64,000 nt of DNA from Stenotrophomonas sp. VV52 (GTDB lineage Bacteria > Pseudomonadota > Gammaproteobacteria > Xanthomonadales > Xanthomonadaceae): the NCBI RefSeq assembly GCF_002893095.1, contig NZ_PKQQ01000012.1, forward strand, positions 1 to 64,000, in the 5' to 3' direction. Below the pieces are notes generated by a model. That model ran no database searches, had not been told where the DNA came from, and saw only the letters and a program-made list of their open reading frames with translations. Both the position numbers and the translations under genes were made by a program. Position 1 is the stretch's first letter; the number at the start of each line of letters is the position of its first letter. This document shows, piece after piece, positions 1 through 9,106 of the stretch.

Positions 1-26
1 GTAAGTGTCCGTGAAAACGGGGGTGA

Positions 27-1268
27 ACCCCCAGGAGCGCGCTGATCATCGGATCCGTTGCGCTCCTGTCATGGGCGGCCCTGGTCCCACTCCCAAGCGA
101 CGTTGCATTGCAAGGGGTCGTCACACCAAATGGAAATAAGAAAGCAGTCGAAGCGCGCGGTCAAGGAGTGATCGATCAAATAAATGTTTCTGAAGGAGAC
201 ATGGTCAGAGCAGGCGACGTGCTTGTTCGTCTTGACGCGACTTCTACTGTAGCCGACTACCACTCTCTTCAAGCGCGACACAAAATCGCCAAGGAAACTG
301 CTACTCGAGTTCGCGCAGAACTGGCTTCCAGCAATCGACCGGGAGAAGCAAAAGCGCTTGACGAATCGACGCCACAGCTTGATCCCCTGCACCGTCAGAT
401 TCTCAAAGAAAATCTGGCCATCGACGCCCTGACGAGAATGGGAGCTCAATCTGAACTGGAAGCGGCAAAGAAGAAACGCCACGCGGCAACCCTCTCACTC
501 GGCTACAAAAAGCGACAGCTGGAGTTGTCGTCGGAGCAACTGGCGGGCCTTCAAAGGTTGACCTTCGACGGATACCTGTCCAGACACCAACTCATTGGCA
601 TGGAGCGTGAGCATCTCAGTCTACAAGCGGAAGTAGCCCAGGAGCAGGCAGCGGTTGCCATTGCGAACGAATCCATCAAGCACCTGTCCTCGCGGCTATC
701 GGGTGCCTCACATACAAGCGGCGCGCAGCGCCTTGACAGCTTGGTCATGCTTGATCGGGAGATGGAGGTCCTGAAGAGTGCGCTGACTTCTGCAAGGGTC
801 TCGCTTGAGTCGGCAGATGTTCGAGCACCGGTGGCTGGAACAGTGGTTGCCTTGGCGGTGCACACCCGCGGAGGCGTAGTGCGTCCTGGCCAGCTCTTGA
901 TGGAAATCGTTCCTTCCGGTTCAAGTCTCGAGGTGACGGGGCGGCTGCCGGTCGGGCGCGTTGACGAAGTGGAGCTTGGGACGAACGCCGATCTCTACTT
1001 CACCGCAATGGACAGAAACAGCACCCCAAAGCGGCATGGCAGAGTGAAGCGAGTCTCGGCTGATCGAACGACTGACGAGCGATCTGGAGAGCCCTACTAC
1101 ACCGTTGTCATCTCCTTCCAAAATGCCCTGACCGCAGCAGCAGACTCGTTGCCGCTGAAACCCGGCATGCCGGTTGAGATTCGCATCAGGACGAAGGAGA
1201 GAACGCTACTAAGCAAGCTACTCAAGCCGGTCATAGACAGGACAAGGACCGAGCTCGCTCTGCAATGA
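27..1268 (+). CDS. HlyD-family type I secretion adaptor (periplasmic membrane fusion protein), 5' end uncertain
   Basis: The product is the periplasmic adaptor of a type I secretion system, linking an inner-membrane ABC exporter to a TolC-like outer-membrane channel. Visible in order are a hydrophobic segment (about bases 42-90, reading ALIIGSVALLSWAAL), the first half of the lipoyl/barrel-sandwich motif (QGVIDQINVSEGDMVRAGDV), a long alpha-helical coiled coil, the second lipoyl half (VRAPVAGTVVALAVHTRGG) and a C-terminal beta-barrel. The coordinates mark the open frame. Stops at 12-14 and 24-26 block any upstream extension in this frame, and there is no ATG before the membrane segment. The gene either starts at CTG 42 behind AGGAG (33-37) or TTG 108, or has lost its cytoplasmic N-terminus through a frameshift or truncation near base 24. 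No ABC exporter gene is visible; it may lie upstream. Local base composition is less GC-rich than the rest of the window. The family call is firm; the start and intactness are not. Confidence 0.8.
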   Translation, partial: TPRSALIIGSVALLSWAALVPLPSDVALQGVVTPNGNKKAVEARGQGVIDQINVSEGDMVRAGDVLVRLDATSTVADYHSLQARHKIAKETATRVRAELASSNRPGEAKALDESTPQLDPLHRQILKENLAIDALTRMGAQSELEAAKKKRHAATLSLGYKKRQLELSSEQLAGLQRLTFDGYLSRHQLIGMEREHLSLQAEVAQEQAAVAIANESIKHLSSRLSGASHTSGAQRLDSLVMLDREMEVLKSALTSARVSLESADVRAPVAGTVVALAVHTRGGVVRPGQLLMEIVPSGSSLEVTGRLPVGRVDEVELGTNADLYFTAMDRNSTPKRHGRVKRVSADRTTDERSGEPYYTVVISFQNALTAAADSLPLKPGMPVEIRIRTKERTLLSKLLKPVIDRTRTELALQ

Positions 1269-1321
1269 TCGATCGACCGTGCCGAAAATGAAATGCCAAC
1301 TTCGAACGCAAAGGAAGCAAG

Positions 1322-2482
1322 ATGCCCAAGCACTACTCGACTGTTCTACAGGAAGACACCCGCAACACATACGAGGTCTCCAGAGACAACGGACCAGGAT
1401 ATCTACACATGCAGAGCTTCACTGTGTGGACTGCTCCGGCAGGCTCAGTACGATCGGACGGCCACGTTTCGCGAACGGGACACGTATTCCTGACCGTAGA
1501 GCACTTCACGGACAACGGTTACAGGCGAGAGTCGATCGGCTTCAGTCCTGGCAGTGATTGGGGCACATCCAGCGACAACATGAGCTTCAGTGACATCGGG
1601 GACTACCCCGGGGCGTCCAGTCATCAGTTCTCTTCATACAATGCAAACTTCGCTGCGTCCATCGAAACAATGCTTGGCAACATCAATGGCTACAGATCGG
1701 GCGCCAAAACTCCCCCAAACTACAATCTGAAGGACAACAACTGCATTGACTTCGTCCAGGACTTCTTGGAGGCTGCCAGTGTCAACATTACCTTGGCAGC
1801 GACGCCCAACGGCGTTCTGGATCAGCTTAAGGATGTTGGAGATGCCTACTTCACTCCCATTGTCGTCGACCTTGACGGTGATGGAGTTCAGACACTGCCA
1901 AGTACCGCTGGCGTTTCCTTTGACTTCGATGGACACGGTGTGGCGGCTGCCACGGGGTGGGTCTCGGCACAAGACGGTCTGTTGGTGATGGACATTGACA
2001 AGAGTGGCAGCATCGATAGCGGTGCGGAGCTCTTCGGGGAGCACACGCTTCTTGGCAATGGCAATCGGGCGCGAGATGGCTTCCAAGCGCTAGCGGAGCT
2101 CGATTTGGATGGTAGTGGAATCATCGACCAGTCCGACGCCGCATGGAGCAGCTTGGGCGTGTGGCAGGACCTCAACATTAACGGCATATCTGAAGCGGGA
2201 GAGCTACGTACCTTGGAAGACTGGGGTATCGCGGCAATCAGTCTGGATGCACTCAGAAATGGCGGACGCGACGGGTCCGGAAACATCCATGCCCTTGACT
2301 CCAAGGTCTGGTGGGCCGACGGTCACGTTACTGAGGCTGTGGATGTGCTGTTCCGCCAAGGGCAGAATGATTGGTCCATGGAAACGGAAGGCCAAGCAGC
2401 GCTTGAGCTCGACGCAGAGGGTTTGGGACTACCGGACTTTGAATTCTGCATTCCCATTGACCAGCAGTATCTGGCTGCATGA
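1322..2482 (+). CDS. Secreted RTX-like protein: permuted papain/NlpC-P60-type domain plus Ca-binding repeats; candidate toxin
   Basis: This 386-residue protein has two recognisable halves. Residues about 25-175 contain TGHVFLTVEH (His54) and, later, KDNNCIDFVQDF (Cys141). A His before a Cys is the order in circularly permuted NlpC/P60 (papain-fold) hydrolases, so amidase or peptidase activity is plausible. Residues about 179-310 form the calcium-binding module seen at the end of RTX proteins such as FrpC and adenylate cyclase-haemolysin relatives, with aspartate loops DLDGDGVQ (183-190), DIDKSGSID (224-232), DLDGSGIID (261-269) and DLNINGISE (283-291). There is no N-terminal signal peptide, as expected for a type I substrate with a C-terminal signal. 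The ATG follows AAAGGAAG. The gene sits 53 bases after the HlyD gene and just before a periplasmic Sel1 protein. Domain content is seen; export by the adjacent adaptor and antibacterial action are inferred. Confidence 0.72.
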   Translation: MPKHYSTVLQEDTRNTYEVSRDNGPGYLHMQSFTVWTAPAGSVRSDGHVSRTGHVFLTVEHFTDNGYRRESIGFSPGSDWGTSSDNMSFSDIGDYPGASSHQFSSYNANFAASIETMLGNINGYRSGAKTPPNYNLKDNNCIDFVQDFLEAASVNITLAATPNGVLDQLKDVGDAYFTPIVVDLDGDGVQTLPSTAGVSFDFDGHGVAAATGWVSAQDGLLVMDIDKSGSIDSGAELFGEHTLLGNGNRARDGFQALAELDLDGSGIIDQSDAAWSSLGVWQDLNINGISEAGELRTLEDWGIAAISLDALRNGGRDGSGNIHALDSKVWWADGHVTEAVDVLFRQGQNDWSMETEGQAALELDAEGLGLPDFEFCIPIDQQYLAA

Positions 2483-2496
2483 CAGGGGGATAGTTG

Positions 2497-3138
2497 ATGA
2501 GGATTCGAGAAATATTGATAGCTATTGCCATGACACTATCAACGACATCACAAGCTACCGAAATAAGGATTGCAGATCCCATGGATCTCAAGGATCGCAT
2601 CAAGCTTGCCGTTTCGAGCGGGCTGGATGGCTTTCCGGACTTGCCGCGGGCACAGGACGGTGGGGTCGACCTGGATGCGCTGTTGAACGCATCGGCACGC
2701 GGAGATGCGGCGGCAAGCTTGGCGCTTGGAAGAATACATGGCGATGCACGCATCTCAAATGGTTTCGAAGATTCCCGCAAGAGCGTGGCTTACCTGAAGC
2801 TGGCGATAGCACAGCGTCCGAGCTACGCGGCTGCCCACCTTTGGCTGGCAAACACTACACTTGAGCAAGGAGAACTTAGTGGAGAGCCTGTGTCCGTGGC
2901 ATTAGAGCATTACCGGCTTGCAGGGGAGCTCGGGGACCCGAGGGGATATTACAACCTCTCTTCCCTTTACTTCATGGGGAAGGGCGTGACGCAGGATCTC
3001 AGACTATCGAAGGACTACGCAGAGAAAGCAGCGACACTCGGTAGTGAGAACGCCAAGCGCGATCTTGCTCACTGGGATCAGCTGGTGGATTCGCAGCTTG
3101 GAAGTTCAACTATGGGAGGTCAGAGCCCGCAGCACTGA
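2497..3138 (+). CDS. Periplasmic Sel1-repeat protein, candidate immunity protein
   Basis: The 213-residue product begins with a clear signal peptide (MRIREILIAIAMTLSTTSQA, cleavage likely before TEIR), so it should reside in the periplasm. It carries at least two to three Sel1-like (TPR-related) helical repeats: around residues 65-100 (ASLALGRIHGDARIS), 110-145 (AAHLWLANTTLEQGE) and 145-190 (PRGYYNLSSLYFMGKGV). It starts 14 bases after the preceding gene stop, on the same strand, so co-transcription is likely. Sel1-like proteins are established immunity proteins for some phospholipase effectors, for example the PldB/Tle5b immunity proteins of Pseudomonas aeruginosa. By analogy this one may neutralise the papain-like protein encoded upstream. 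ATG 2497 was preferred over an adjacent TTG at 2494. A general scaffold role is the main alternative. Confidence 0.68.
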   Translation: MRIREILIAIAMTLSTTSQATEIRIADPMDLKDRIKLAVSSGLDGFPDLPRAQDGGVDLDALLNASARGDAAASLALGRIHGDARISNGFEDSRKSVAYLKLAIAQRPSYAAAHLWLANTTLEQGELSGEPVSVALEHYRLAGELGDPRGYYNLSSLYFMGKGVTQDLRLSKDYAEKAATLGSENAKRDLAHWDQLVDSQLGSSTMGGQSPQH

Positions 3139-3298
3139 AACAACGTTGGCGTGTAAGAAAAGTGTTAAGAACAGTCATTAGAGATACGCCGCCGTTAGTG
3201 CAGCACCAGTAAAAATACTGGAACAACCGCTGCACGTCCGTCGCGGCAGTATCCTTTCCCCATCCAGCCTCTGCGGGTTCGTCCTTGGGAGTGCATGT

Positions 3299-4738
3299 AT
3301 GGGTCTGCTCGCGATTCTGATTTCCCTGGCGCTGCTCATGTGGCTGGCCTACAAGGGCTGGAGCGTGCTGCTGTTGGCGCCAGCGGCGGCACTGCTGACC
3401 GCGATACTCTCCGGCGAGGTGGTGCTGGCCAACTGGACCACCACCTTCATGTCCGGCGCTGGCAGCTTCGTCATCCGTTGGTTCCCGCTGTTCCTGCTCG
3501 GCGGCATCTTCGGCAAGCTGATGGACGATACCGGGTCCATCACCGCCATTGCGAAGTACCTGACGAAACAGCTCGGGGTGAAACGCACCATGTTGGCCGT
3601 GGTGCTGGCCTCTGCGGTGGTCACCTACGGTGGCGTCAGCGTGTTCGTGGCGTTCTTCGTGCTGGTGCCGATGACGCGCGAGATGTTCAAGGCCGCCAAC
3701 ATTCCTTCGCGGCTGATGCCCGCGGCCATCGGCCTGGGCGCTTTCACCTTCACCATGTCGGCGATGCCGGGCAGCCCGTCCACCAACAACGCCATCCCCA
3801 TGCCGTACTTCGGCACCACCACCTTTGCCGCACCGGGATTGGGCATCGTGGCCTCGATCATCACCATGGCGTTCGGCATGTGGTGGCTGCACCGTGCCGA
3901 AGCCAAGGCGCGCACGGCGGGCGAGTCGTATACCGAAGACGATGGAAAGATCGTCATTCCGGAAAAGACCCGCGAGCAGGCCACGAACTCCGGCGACTTC
4001 GACCCGGCCGAACTGGAGCACGGCAAGCGCACCGACGACTACCCCTCCTTCATCGTCGCTGTCATGCCACTGGTCGTGGTCATCGTGGTCAACTTCTTGA
4101 TGGCGCTGATCGTGCTGCCGCGCGTGGACTTCTCCGCGCTGGAAAGCGCGCCGTGGGGAATCGACGTCAACGCGTCCATAGGTGTCTGGTCGGTGCTGAT
4201 CGCGCTGGCCACCGCCAACCTCACCGCCGTGGTGCTCAACTTCAAGCGCCTGCAATCGCTGCGCGAAAGCCTGGATGCCGGCGCCAACTCGTCCGCACTG
4301 CCCATCCTCACCATCGCCAGCCTGGTCGGCTTCGGCGCGGTGGTGGCGGCCATGCCCACCTTCGAAGTGGTGCGTGATGCAGTCCTGCAGATCCCGGGCG
4401 GCCCCCTGGTATCGCTGGTGGTGGCCATGAACTCACTGGCCGCATTGACCGGTACGGCCTCCGGCGGCATGGCCATCGCGCTCAACGCGCTGGGCAGCGA
4501 GTACATGCGGATGGCGGCCGAGTACGGCATCGACCCGGCGTTGATGCACCGGCTTACCGTGGTCAGCGCCGGCACGCTGGATGCGCTCCCGCACAACGGC
4601 ACGGTGCTGCTGCTGCTGCAGATCAGCAAGCAGACCCACGCCAACAGCTACTTCGACATGTTCATGACGGTGATCGTCGGCGTGCTGATCTCGCTGGTGG
4701 CGATCTTCTTCCTCGGCGCTGCATTCGGTTCCTTCTGA
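3299..4738 (+). CDS. GntP/CitM-type proton symporter for organic acids
   Basis: This 479-residue integral membrane protein has about 12 hydrophobic segments. Its sequence follows the GntP ion-transporter superfamily, including the conserved stretches FPLFLLGGIFGKLMDDTGS (about residues 63-81), GGVSVFVAFFVLVPM and SAMPGSPSTNNAIPMPYFG. Characterised members import gluconate, 3-hydroxybutyrate or other carboxylates with protons, and the substrate cannot be read from the sequence. The ATG lies after GGGAGTGC. The gene ends 34 bases before hupE/ureJ on the same strand, so it may be the first gene of a permease-hupE-ureF transcript, although a functional link to urease is not obvious. The 160 bases upstream contain no gene. 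Confidence 0.8.
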   Translation: MGLLAILISLALLMWLAYKGWSVLLLAPAAALLTAILSGEVVLANWTTTFMSGAGSFVIRWFPLFLLGGIFGKLMDDTGSITAIAKYLTKQLGVKRTMLAVVLASAVVTYGGVSVFVAFFVLVPMTREMFKAANIPSRLMPAAIGLGAFTFTMSAMPGSPSTNNAIPMPYFGTTTFAAPGLGIVASIITMAFGMWWLHRAEAKARTAGESYTEDDGKIVIPEKTREQATNSGDFDPAELEHGKRTDDYPSFIVAVMPLVVVIVVNFLMALIVLPRVDFSALESAPWGIDVNASIGVWSVLIALATANLTAVVLNFKRLQSLRESLDAGANSSALPILTIASLVGFGAVVAAMPTFEVVRDAVLQIPGGPLVSLVVAMNSLAALTGTASGGMAIALNALGSEYMRMAAEYGIDPALMHRLTVVSAGTLDALPHNGTVLLLLQISKQTHANSYFDMFMTVIVGVLISLVAIFFLGAAFGSF

Positions 4739-4772
4739 ACCCAACACCGCTTCCGTATCTGGAGAGTCAGCC

Positions 4773-5366
4773 ATGAAAACGTTGGTGAAGTTCCTCGCGG
4801 CCACATCGCTCCTGCTGGCCTTCCCCGCGTTCGCGCACGTCAGCGCGACCGACCACGCGCACACCGACTTCGCCGCAGGCCTGGCGCACCCCTTCCTCGG
4901 GGTGGACCACATCCTGGCCATGGTCGCGGTGGGTCTGTGGGCGAGCACCCTGGGCAGGCGCGGACTGATCGCGGTGCCTGCCGCGTTCGTGGGGGTGATG
5001 GTGCTGGGCTTCCTGGCTGCGCTGGGCGGCCTGTCGCTGCCGTTGGTGGAGCCGGTGATCCTGGCGTCGGTGGCGGTGCTCGGGCTGGCCATCGCCTTTG
5101 CGCTGCCGGTGTCCCCGCTGTTTGGCGCTGCAGTCGCCGGCTTCTTCGGGTTCTTCCATGGCTACGCGCACGGCGCGGAAATCGGCAGTGCGCACATGCT
5201 CACCTACGGCGCCGGGTTCGTGCTCGCAACCGTGGTGCTGCATGCGGTCGGCCTGGGCCTCGGCGTGGGTGCCGGGCGTCTGATGAATGCCAGGGCCGGA
5301 CGCCTGTCGCTGCGCGTGGCGGGGGGCGCCATCGCCGCCTGGGGCCTGCTGATGATGGTGGGCTGA
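4773..5366 (+). CDS. ureJ: HupE/UreJ-family nickel permease-like protein
   Basis: The protein has 197 residues, a cleavable signal peptide (ending FAHVSA) and about six membrane segments, the usual HupE/UreJ architecture. The hallmark metal-site motifs are present: HPFLGVDH (His39, Asp45, His46) and FFGFFHGYAHG in the middle. The family is associated with nickel uptake for hydrogenases (HupE) or urease (UreJ). Since ureF follows 15 bases later and the rest of the urease operon is adjacent, nickel supply to urease is the sensible role. It acts in the inner membrane. A GGAGAG ribosome-binding site precedes the ATG. Cobalt transport cannot be excluded. Confidence 0.87.
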   Translation: MKTLVKFLAATSLLLAFPAFAHVSATDHAHTDFAAGLAHPFLGVDHILAMVAVGLWASTLGRRGLIAVPAAFVGVMVLGFLAALGGLSLPLVEPVILASVAVLGLAIAFALPVSPLFGAAVAGFFGFFHGYAHGAEIGSAHMLTYGAGFVLATVVLHAVGLGLGVGAGRLMNARAGRLSLRVAGGAIAAWGLLMMVG

Positions 5367-5381
5367 AGCGGATTCCAGAAC

Positions 5382-6065
5382 GTGGACTGCTTCGATCCCT
5401 CCTCTGCACTGCCCCTGCACCTGCTGCGGCTGATCAGCCCCAGCCAGCCGGTCGGCAGCTTCTCCTATTCCAGGGGACTGGAACCGGCCGTGCATGCCGG
5501 CGTCGTGCACGATGAAGGCACGGCGTCCTGCTGGATACTGGGCGTGCTGGAGCACAGCTACGCGCTGCTCGACGGCGCACTGTTCTGGCGCATGGCCCAC
5601 GCTTTGGAGCAGGACGATGGCGCAGCGTTCCGATCAGCCAACGCGTGGCTGGCCGCCGGGCGCGAGAGCAGGGAGCTGGAGCTGGAGGACCGGCGCATGA
5701 GCGAGTCGCTGCTGCGCCTGCTTATCGACCTCGGCGTGAGGCGGGCCAGCGACGCTGCCAACGTGCGCCTCACCTACCCCGCGTCCTTTGCGCTGGCCTG
5801 CGCGCACTGGGATGTTGCGCCACCCACGGCGCTGCGCGGGCTGATGTGGAGCGTGGTGGAGGCCCAGGTCGCTGCCGCGATGCGACTGGTGCCGCTGGGG
5901 CACACCTCGGGCCAACGCATCCTGATTGCTTCGATGCCGGTCATCGAGCGCGCCGCTGGTCGGGCGATGACGGTGAGCGACGACGATATCGGCAACGTCT
6001 CCCCCGCGCTGGCGATGATGAGCGCGTGGCACGAGACCCAGTACAGCCGTCTGTTCCGCTCCTGA
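5382..6065 (+). CDS. ureF: Urease accessory protein UreF
   Basis: UreF, with UreD and UreG, forms the GTP-dependent complex that delivers nickel and carbonate to apo-urease in the cytoplasm. The 227-residue length is normal for the family and the N-terminal signature LLRLISPSQPVGSFSYSRGL is clear, as is the C-terminal RAMTVSDDDIGNVSPALAMMS. Translation starts at a GTG close behind ureJ. The gene is separated from the other accessory genes: it lies on the plus strand downstream of hupE/ureJ, and its stop codon directly abuts the stop of the convergent urea transporter gene, with no bases between. Confidence 0.95.
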   Translation: MDCFDPSSALPLHLLRLISPSQPVGSFSYSRGLEPAVHAGVVHDEGTASCWILGVLEHSYALLDGALFWRMAHALEQDDGAAFRSANAWLAAGRESRELELEDRRMSESLLRLLIDLGVRRASDAANVRLTYPASFALACAHWDVAPPTALRGLMWSVVEAQVAAAMRLVPLGHTSGQRILIASMPVIERAAGRAMTVSDDDIGNVSPALAMMSAWHETQYSRLFRS

Positions 6066-7067
6066 TCAGGGCGGGGAGTGCGCGACGTGGCGCCGCCGGT
6101 TGTCTTCCGGCGTGGTCGACTCCGCCGGTGGTACCGGTACCAGCGCCTTGAACGCGTACTGCCCGACCAGCATCAACCAGGTCACGATCACGAACGACGA
6201 GGTCAGCACCGGCATGCCGATCGGCTTGAGGAAGATCGCCACCGACGCCCACAGCCACGCCGAAACCGCTGCGCCGAACAGCGCGTAGCAGAAGCTGCGC
6301 CAGGTCAACACCAGGAAGATGCCCCCCAGTGCCATCGCGGTCAGTGCCGCGTTGTAGCCGAACAGGCCATCGCGGATCGCCCCTTCCGGGCCACCGAACA
6401 GCGCGGCGACCACCGTACCCACCACCGCGCCCAGCAGGCACATCCCGGCCGCAATGCGCGAATGCAGCGCGATGCCCAGCAGAATGATGTAGCCGGTGAT
6501 CCAGTTGTCCTGGAAGAAGATCTGCCCCACCGACGCGCCGATGCCCATGTACCAGGTGGGCAGCACATACGGCGCGACGTACGAGAACTGATCCGGCGAC
6601 ACCGGCTTGGCCATGGGCCCGGCCTCGATGGCGTCGAACTTCAGGATGGCGAACAGGAACAGCCAGCCGATCAGCACGAACGGCATCGTCAGCGGCGCCA
6701 CCTTGTGCGGGCCCAGCAGTGCGGCCAGGCTGGCGAAGGCCAGGGTGCTCATGGCCGCGCCGCAGACCAGGTAGACGAACATCGCAACGGACGGGACCGC
6801 GCCGCTCTGGAAGTCCTCACTGGTGAACGCAATCAGGGCGAGTGCCACCAGCGCGCCGTTGAAGCCGAACAGCCCATCGCGGATCAGCCCGCGGTCGGCC
6901 TTGAGGACGACCGCCGTCAACGTGCTGGCCAGCACGCCGACCACGCAGATGGCGGCGTAGACCCAGGAGTTGAACGCGATGCCCAGCAGGATGACCAGGC
7001 CACTCCAGGGGTTGTTCTGGAAGACGACCTGGCCGATCCCCCGCAGTGTCCAGTTGGCCACATTCAT
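6066..7067 (-). CDS. yut: Urea transporter (SLC14/Yut-type channel)
   Basis: The 333-residue protein is an inner-membrane urea channel. It shows the internal duplication characteristic of the family: NNPWSGLVILLGIAFNSW near the N-terminus is echoed by DNWITGYIILLGIALHSR, and RDGLFGFNGALVALAL is echoed by RDGLFGYNAALTAMAL. These repeated elements form the two halves of the selective pore. The gene begins 9 bases downstream of ureC and is the last gene of the ureDABC transcript, so urea uptake is co-expressed with the enzyme. Its stop codon touches that of convergent ureF. The C-terminus is a short hydrophilic tail rich in Pro, Arg and His. Confidence 0.92.
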   Translation of the reverse strand: MNVANWTLRGIGQVVFQNNPWSGLVILLGIAFNSWVYAAICVVGVLASTLTAVVLKADRGLIRDGLFGFNGALVALALIAFTSEDFQSGAVPSVAMFVYLVCGAAMSTLAFASLAALLGPHKVAPLTMPFVLIGWLFLFAILKFDAIEAGPMAKPVSPDQFSYVAPYVLPTWYMGIGASVGQIFFQDNWITGYIILLGIALHSRIAAGMCLLGAVVGTVVAALFGGPEGAIRDGLFGYNAALTAMALGGIFLVLTWRSFCYALFGAAVSAWLWASVAIFLKPIGMPVLTSSFVIVTWLMLVGQYAFKALVPVPPAESTTPEDNRRRHVAHSPP

Positions 7068-7076
7068 CGCGCGGGC

Positions 7077-8780
7077 CTAGAACAGGAAGTAGCGCTGGGC
7101 CATGGGCAACACATCCACCGGTTCGCAGGTGATCAGTTCGCCGTCCACGCGGACCTGGTAGTTCTGCGGATCGACTTCCAGCTTGGGGGTGAGCCCGTTG
7201 TGGATCATGTCCTTCTTGCGCAGCGAACGGATGACCTTGACCGCCACCAGGTGCTTGTTGAGCTTGAGTTTCTCGCCGATGCCATCGGCCAGCGCGCTCC
7301 GGGACACGAACGTGACCCCGGTGGAGGCACCGGCACGGCCCATGCCGGCGTACATGGGCCGGTAGTGCACCGGCTGCGGCGTGGAAATGGACGCGTTCGG
7401 GTCGCCCATCGGGGCCACCGCGATCATGCCGCCAATCAGCACGGCCTTGGGTTTCACCCCGAAGAAGTCGGTCTTCCACAGCGCCAGGTCGGCGCGCTTG
7501 CCGACCTCGACCGAGCCCACCTCGTGCGCCAGGCCGTGGGTGATCGCCGGGTTGATCGTGTACTTGGCCACGTAGCGCTTGACCCGGAAGTTGTCATTAC
7601 GCGCGTTGTCCTCGGGCAGCGGCCCACGCTGCACCTTCATCTTGTGCGCGGTCTGCCAGCAGCGCAGCGTGGTTTCGCCGATGCGGCCCATCGCCTGCGA
7701 GTCCGAGGACATCATGGAGAACACACCCATGTCATGCAGGATGTCTTCGGCGGCGATGGTCTCGCGACGGATCCGCGACTCGGCAAAGGCCACGTCCTCG
7801 GGCACCTGGGAACTGAGGTGATGGCAGACCATCAGCATGTCCAGGTGCTCGTCCACGGTGTTGATCGTGTACGGCCGGGTCGGATTGGTCGACGAGGGCA
7901 GGATGTTCTCTTCCCCGGCGGCGGTGATGATGTCCGGCGCATGGCCACCGCCGGCCCCTTCGGTATGGAAGCTGTGGATGGTGCGGCCCTTCATGGCCGC
8001 GAAGCTGTCGCGCACGAAGCCGCTCTCGTTGAGCGTATCGGTATGGATGGCGACCTGGATGTCTTCCTCATCGGCCACGGTCAGGCAGTTGTCGATGGTC
8101 GCCGGGGTGGTGCCCCAGTCCTCATGCAGCTTCAGCCCGATCACGCCCGCGCGGATCTGTTCGCGCAGCGGTTCGGGTTGGCTCGCATTGCCCTTGCCCA
8201 GCAATCCGACGTTGAGGGGCAGCACGTCGGCGGCCTCCAGCATGCGGTGGATCGCCCACGGTCCGGGCGTCACCGTGGTGGCCAGGGTGCCCACGGTGGG
8301 GCCGGTGCCGCCGCCGACCAGCGTGGTGGTGCCGCTGGCCAGTGCCTCGTCGGCCTGCTGCGGGCAGATGAAGTGGATATGGGTGTCGATGCCACCGGCG
8401 GTGACGATGTTGCCTTCGCCGGCGATGACGTCGGTACCGGGACCGATCACGATGTCCACGCCGGGCTGGATATCCGGATTGCCTGCCTTGCCGATGCCGG
8501 AAATGCGTCCGTCCTTGATCCCGATGTCGGCCTTGATGATGCCCCAGTGGTCGAGAATGATCACGCTGGTGATGACCACGTCGGCCACCTCGCTGGCCAG
8601 CCGCTGGCCCTGTCCCATGCCGTCGCGGATGACCTTGCCACCGCCGAAGATGACTTCCTCGCCGTAGATGGTGCGGTCTTCCTCGATCTCGATGATCAGC
8701 TCGGTGTCGGCCAGCCGTACACGGTCGCCCCTGGTCGGGCCATAAAGATTCGCATAGGCGTCGCGGGTGATGGTAACCAT
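7077..8780 (-). CDS. ureC: Urease alpha subunit
   Basis: This is the catalytic subunit of urease, which hydrolyses urea to ammonia and carbamate at a binuclear nickel centre. The 567-residue length is standard. Visible active-site elements are [10 protein letters not shown] (nickel ligands His134 and His136), [10 protein letters not shown] (carbamylated Lys217 and His219), and the downstream [16 protein letters not shown] and MVCHHLS flap-region motifs. All catalytic residues expected are present, so the enzyme should be active. It lies between ureB (10 bases upstream) and the urea transporter in one reverse-strand operon. Confidence 0.98.
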   Translation of the reverse strand: MVTITRDAYANLYGPTRGDRVRLADTELIIEIEEDRTIYGEEVIFGGGKVIRDGMGQGQRLASEVADVVITSVIILDHWGIIKADIGIKDGRISGIGKAGNPDIQPGVDIVIGPGTDVIAGEGNIVTAGGIDTHIHFICPQQADEALASGTTTLVGGGTGPTVGTLATTVTPGPWAIHRMLEAADVLPLNVGLLGKGNASQPEPLREQIRAGVIGLKLHEDWGTTPATIDNCLTVADEEDIQVAIHTDTLNESGFVRDSFAAMKGRTIHSFHTEGAGGGHAPDIITAAGEENILPSSTNPTRPYTINTVDEHLDMLMVCHHLSSQVPEDVAFAESRIRRETIAAEDILHDMGVFSMMSSDSQAMGRIGETTLRCWQTAHKMKVQRGPLPEDNARNDNFRVKRYVAKYTINPAITHGLAHEVGSVEVGKRADLALWKTDFFGVKPKAVLIGGMIAVAPMGDPNASISTPQPVHYRPMYAGMGRAGASTGVTFVSRSALADGIGEKLKLNKHLVAVKVIRSLRKKDMIHNGLTPKLEVDPQNYQVRVDGELITCEPVDVLPMAQRYFLF

Positions 8781-8790
8781 ATGCCTGCCC

Positions 8791-9105
8791 CTACAGTTTG
8801 CCCATGATCAAGCCGTTGAACCCATGGACCTCGCGCGCTCCAGCGAGCGCCACAAGCTCCACCGTGCGGTCCTGGCCCGGCTCGAAACGAACTGCGGTGC
8901 CGGCAGGGATGTTCAGGCGGAAGCCGCGGGCCTGGTCGCGGTCGAACAGCAGTGCCGTGTTGGTTTCGAAGAAGTGGTAATGCGAGCCGACCTGGATGGG
9001 ACGGTCGCCGGAATTGCTCACCTGCAGGCTGCGGCGTTCGCGTCCCTGGTTGAGCTCGATCGATCCTTCTTCGATGAAATACTCTCCGGGAATCATGACG
9101 ACCAC
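8791..9105 (-). CDS. ureB: Urease beta subunit
   Basis: This 104-residue structural subunit assembles with UreA and UreC into the urease oligomer. It carries the conserved stretches [19 protein letters not shown] at the start, [20 protein letters not shown] in the middle, and the [16 protein letters not shown] region. The length matches independent beta subunits of three-subunit bacterial ureases, as opposed to fused forms. It starts one base after ureA ends, so translational coupling is likely. Confidence 0.97.
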   Translation of the reverse strand: MVVMIPGEYFIEEGSIELNQGRERRSLQVSNSGDRPIQVGSHYHFFETNTALLFDRDQARGFRLNIPAGTAVRFEPGQDRTVELVALAGAREVHGFNGLIMGKL

Positions 9106-9106
9106 C

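Noticed and set aside
6078..8807. A 909-codon forward open frame opposite the urease genes
   Set aside because: It is antisense to ureC and the urea transporter, which have complete family motifs; its translation is low-complexity (His, Arg, Gln-rich), a shadow of GC-rich coding DNA.
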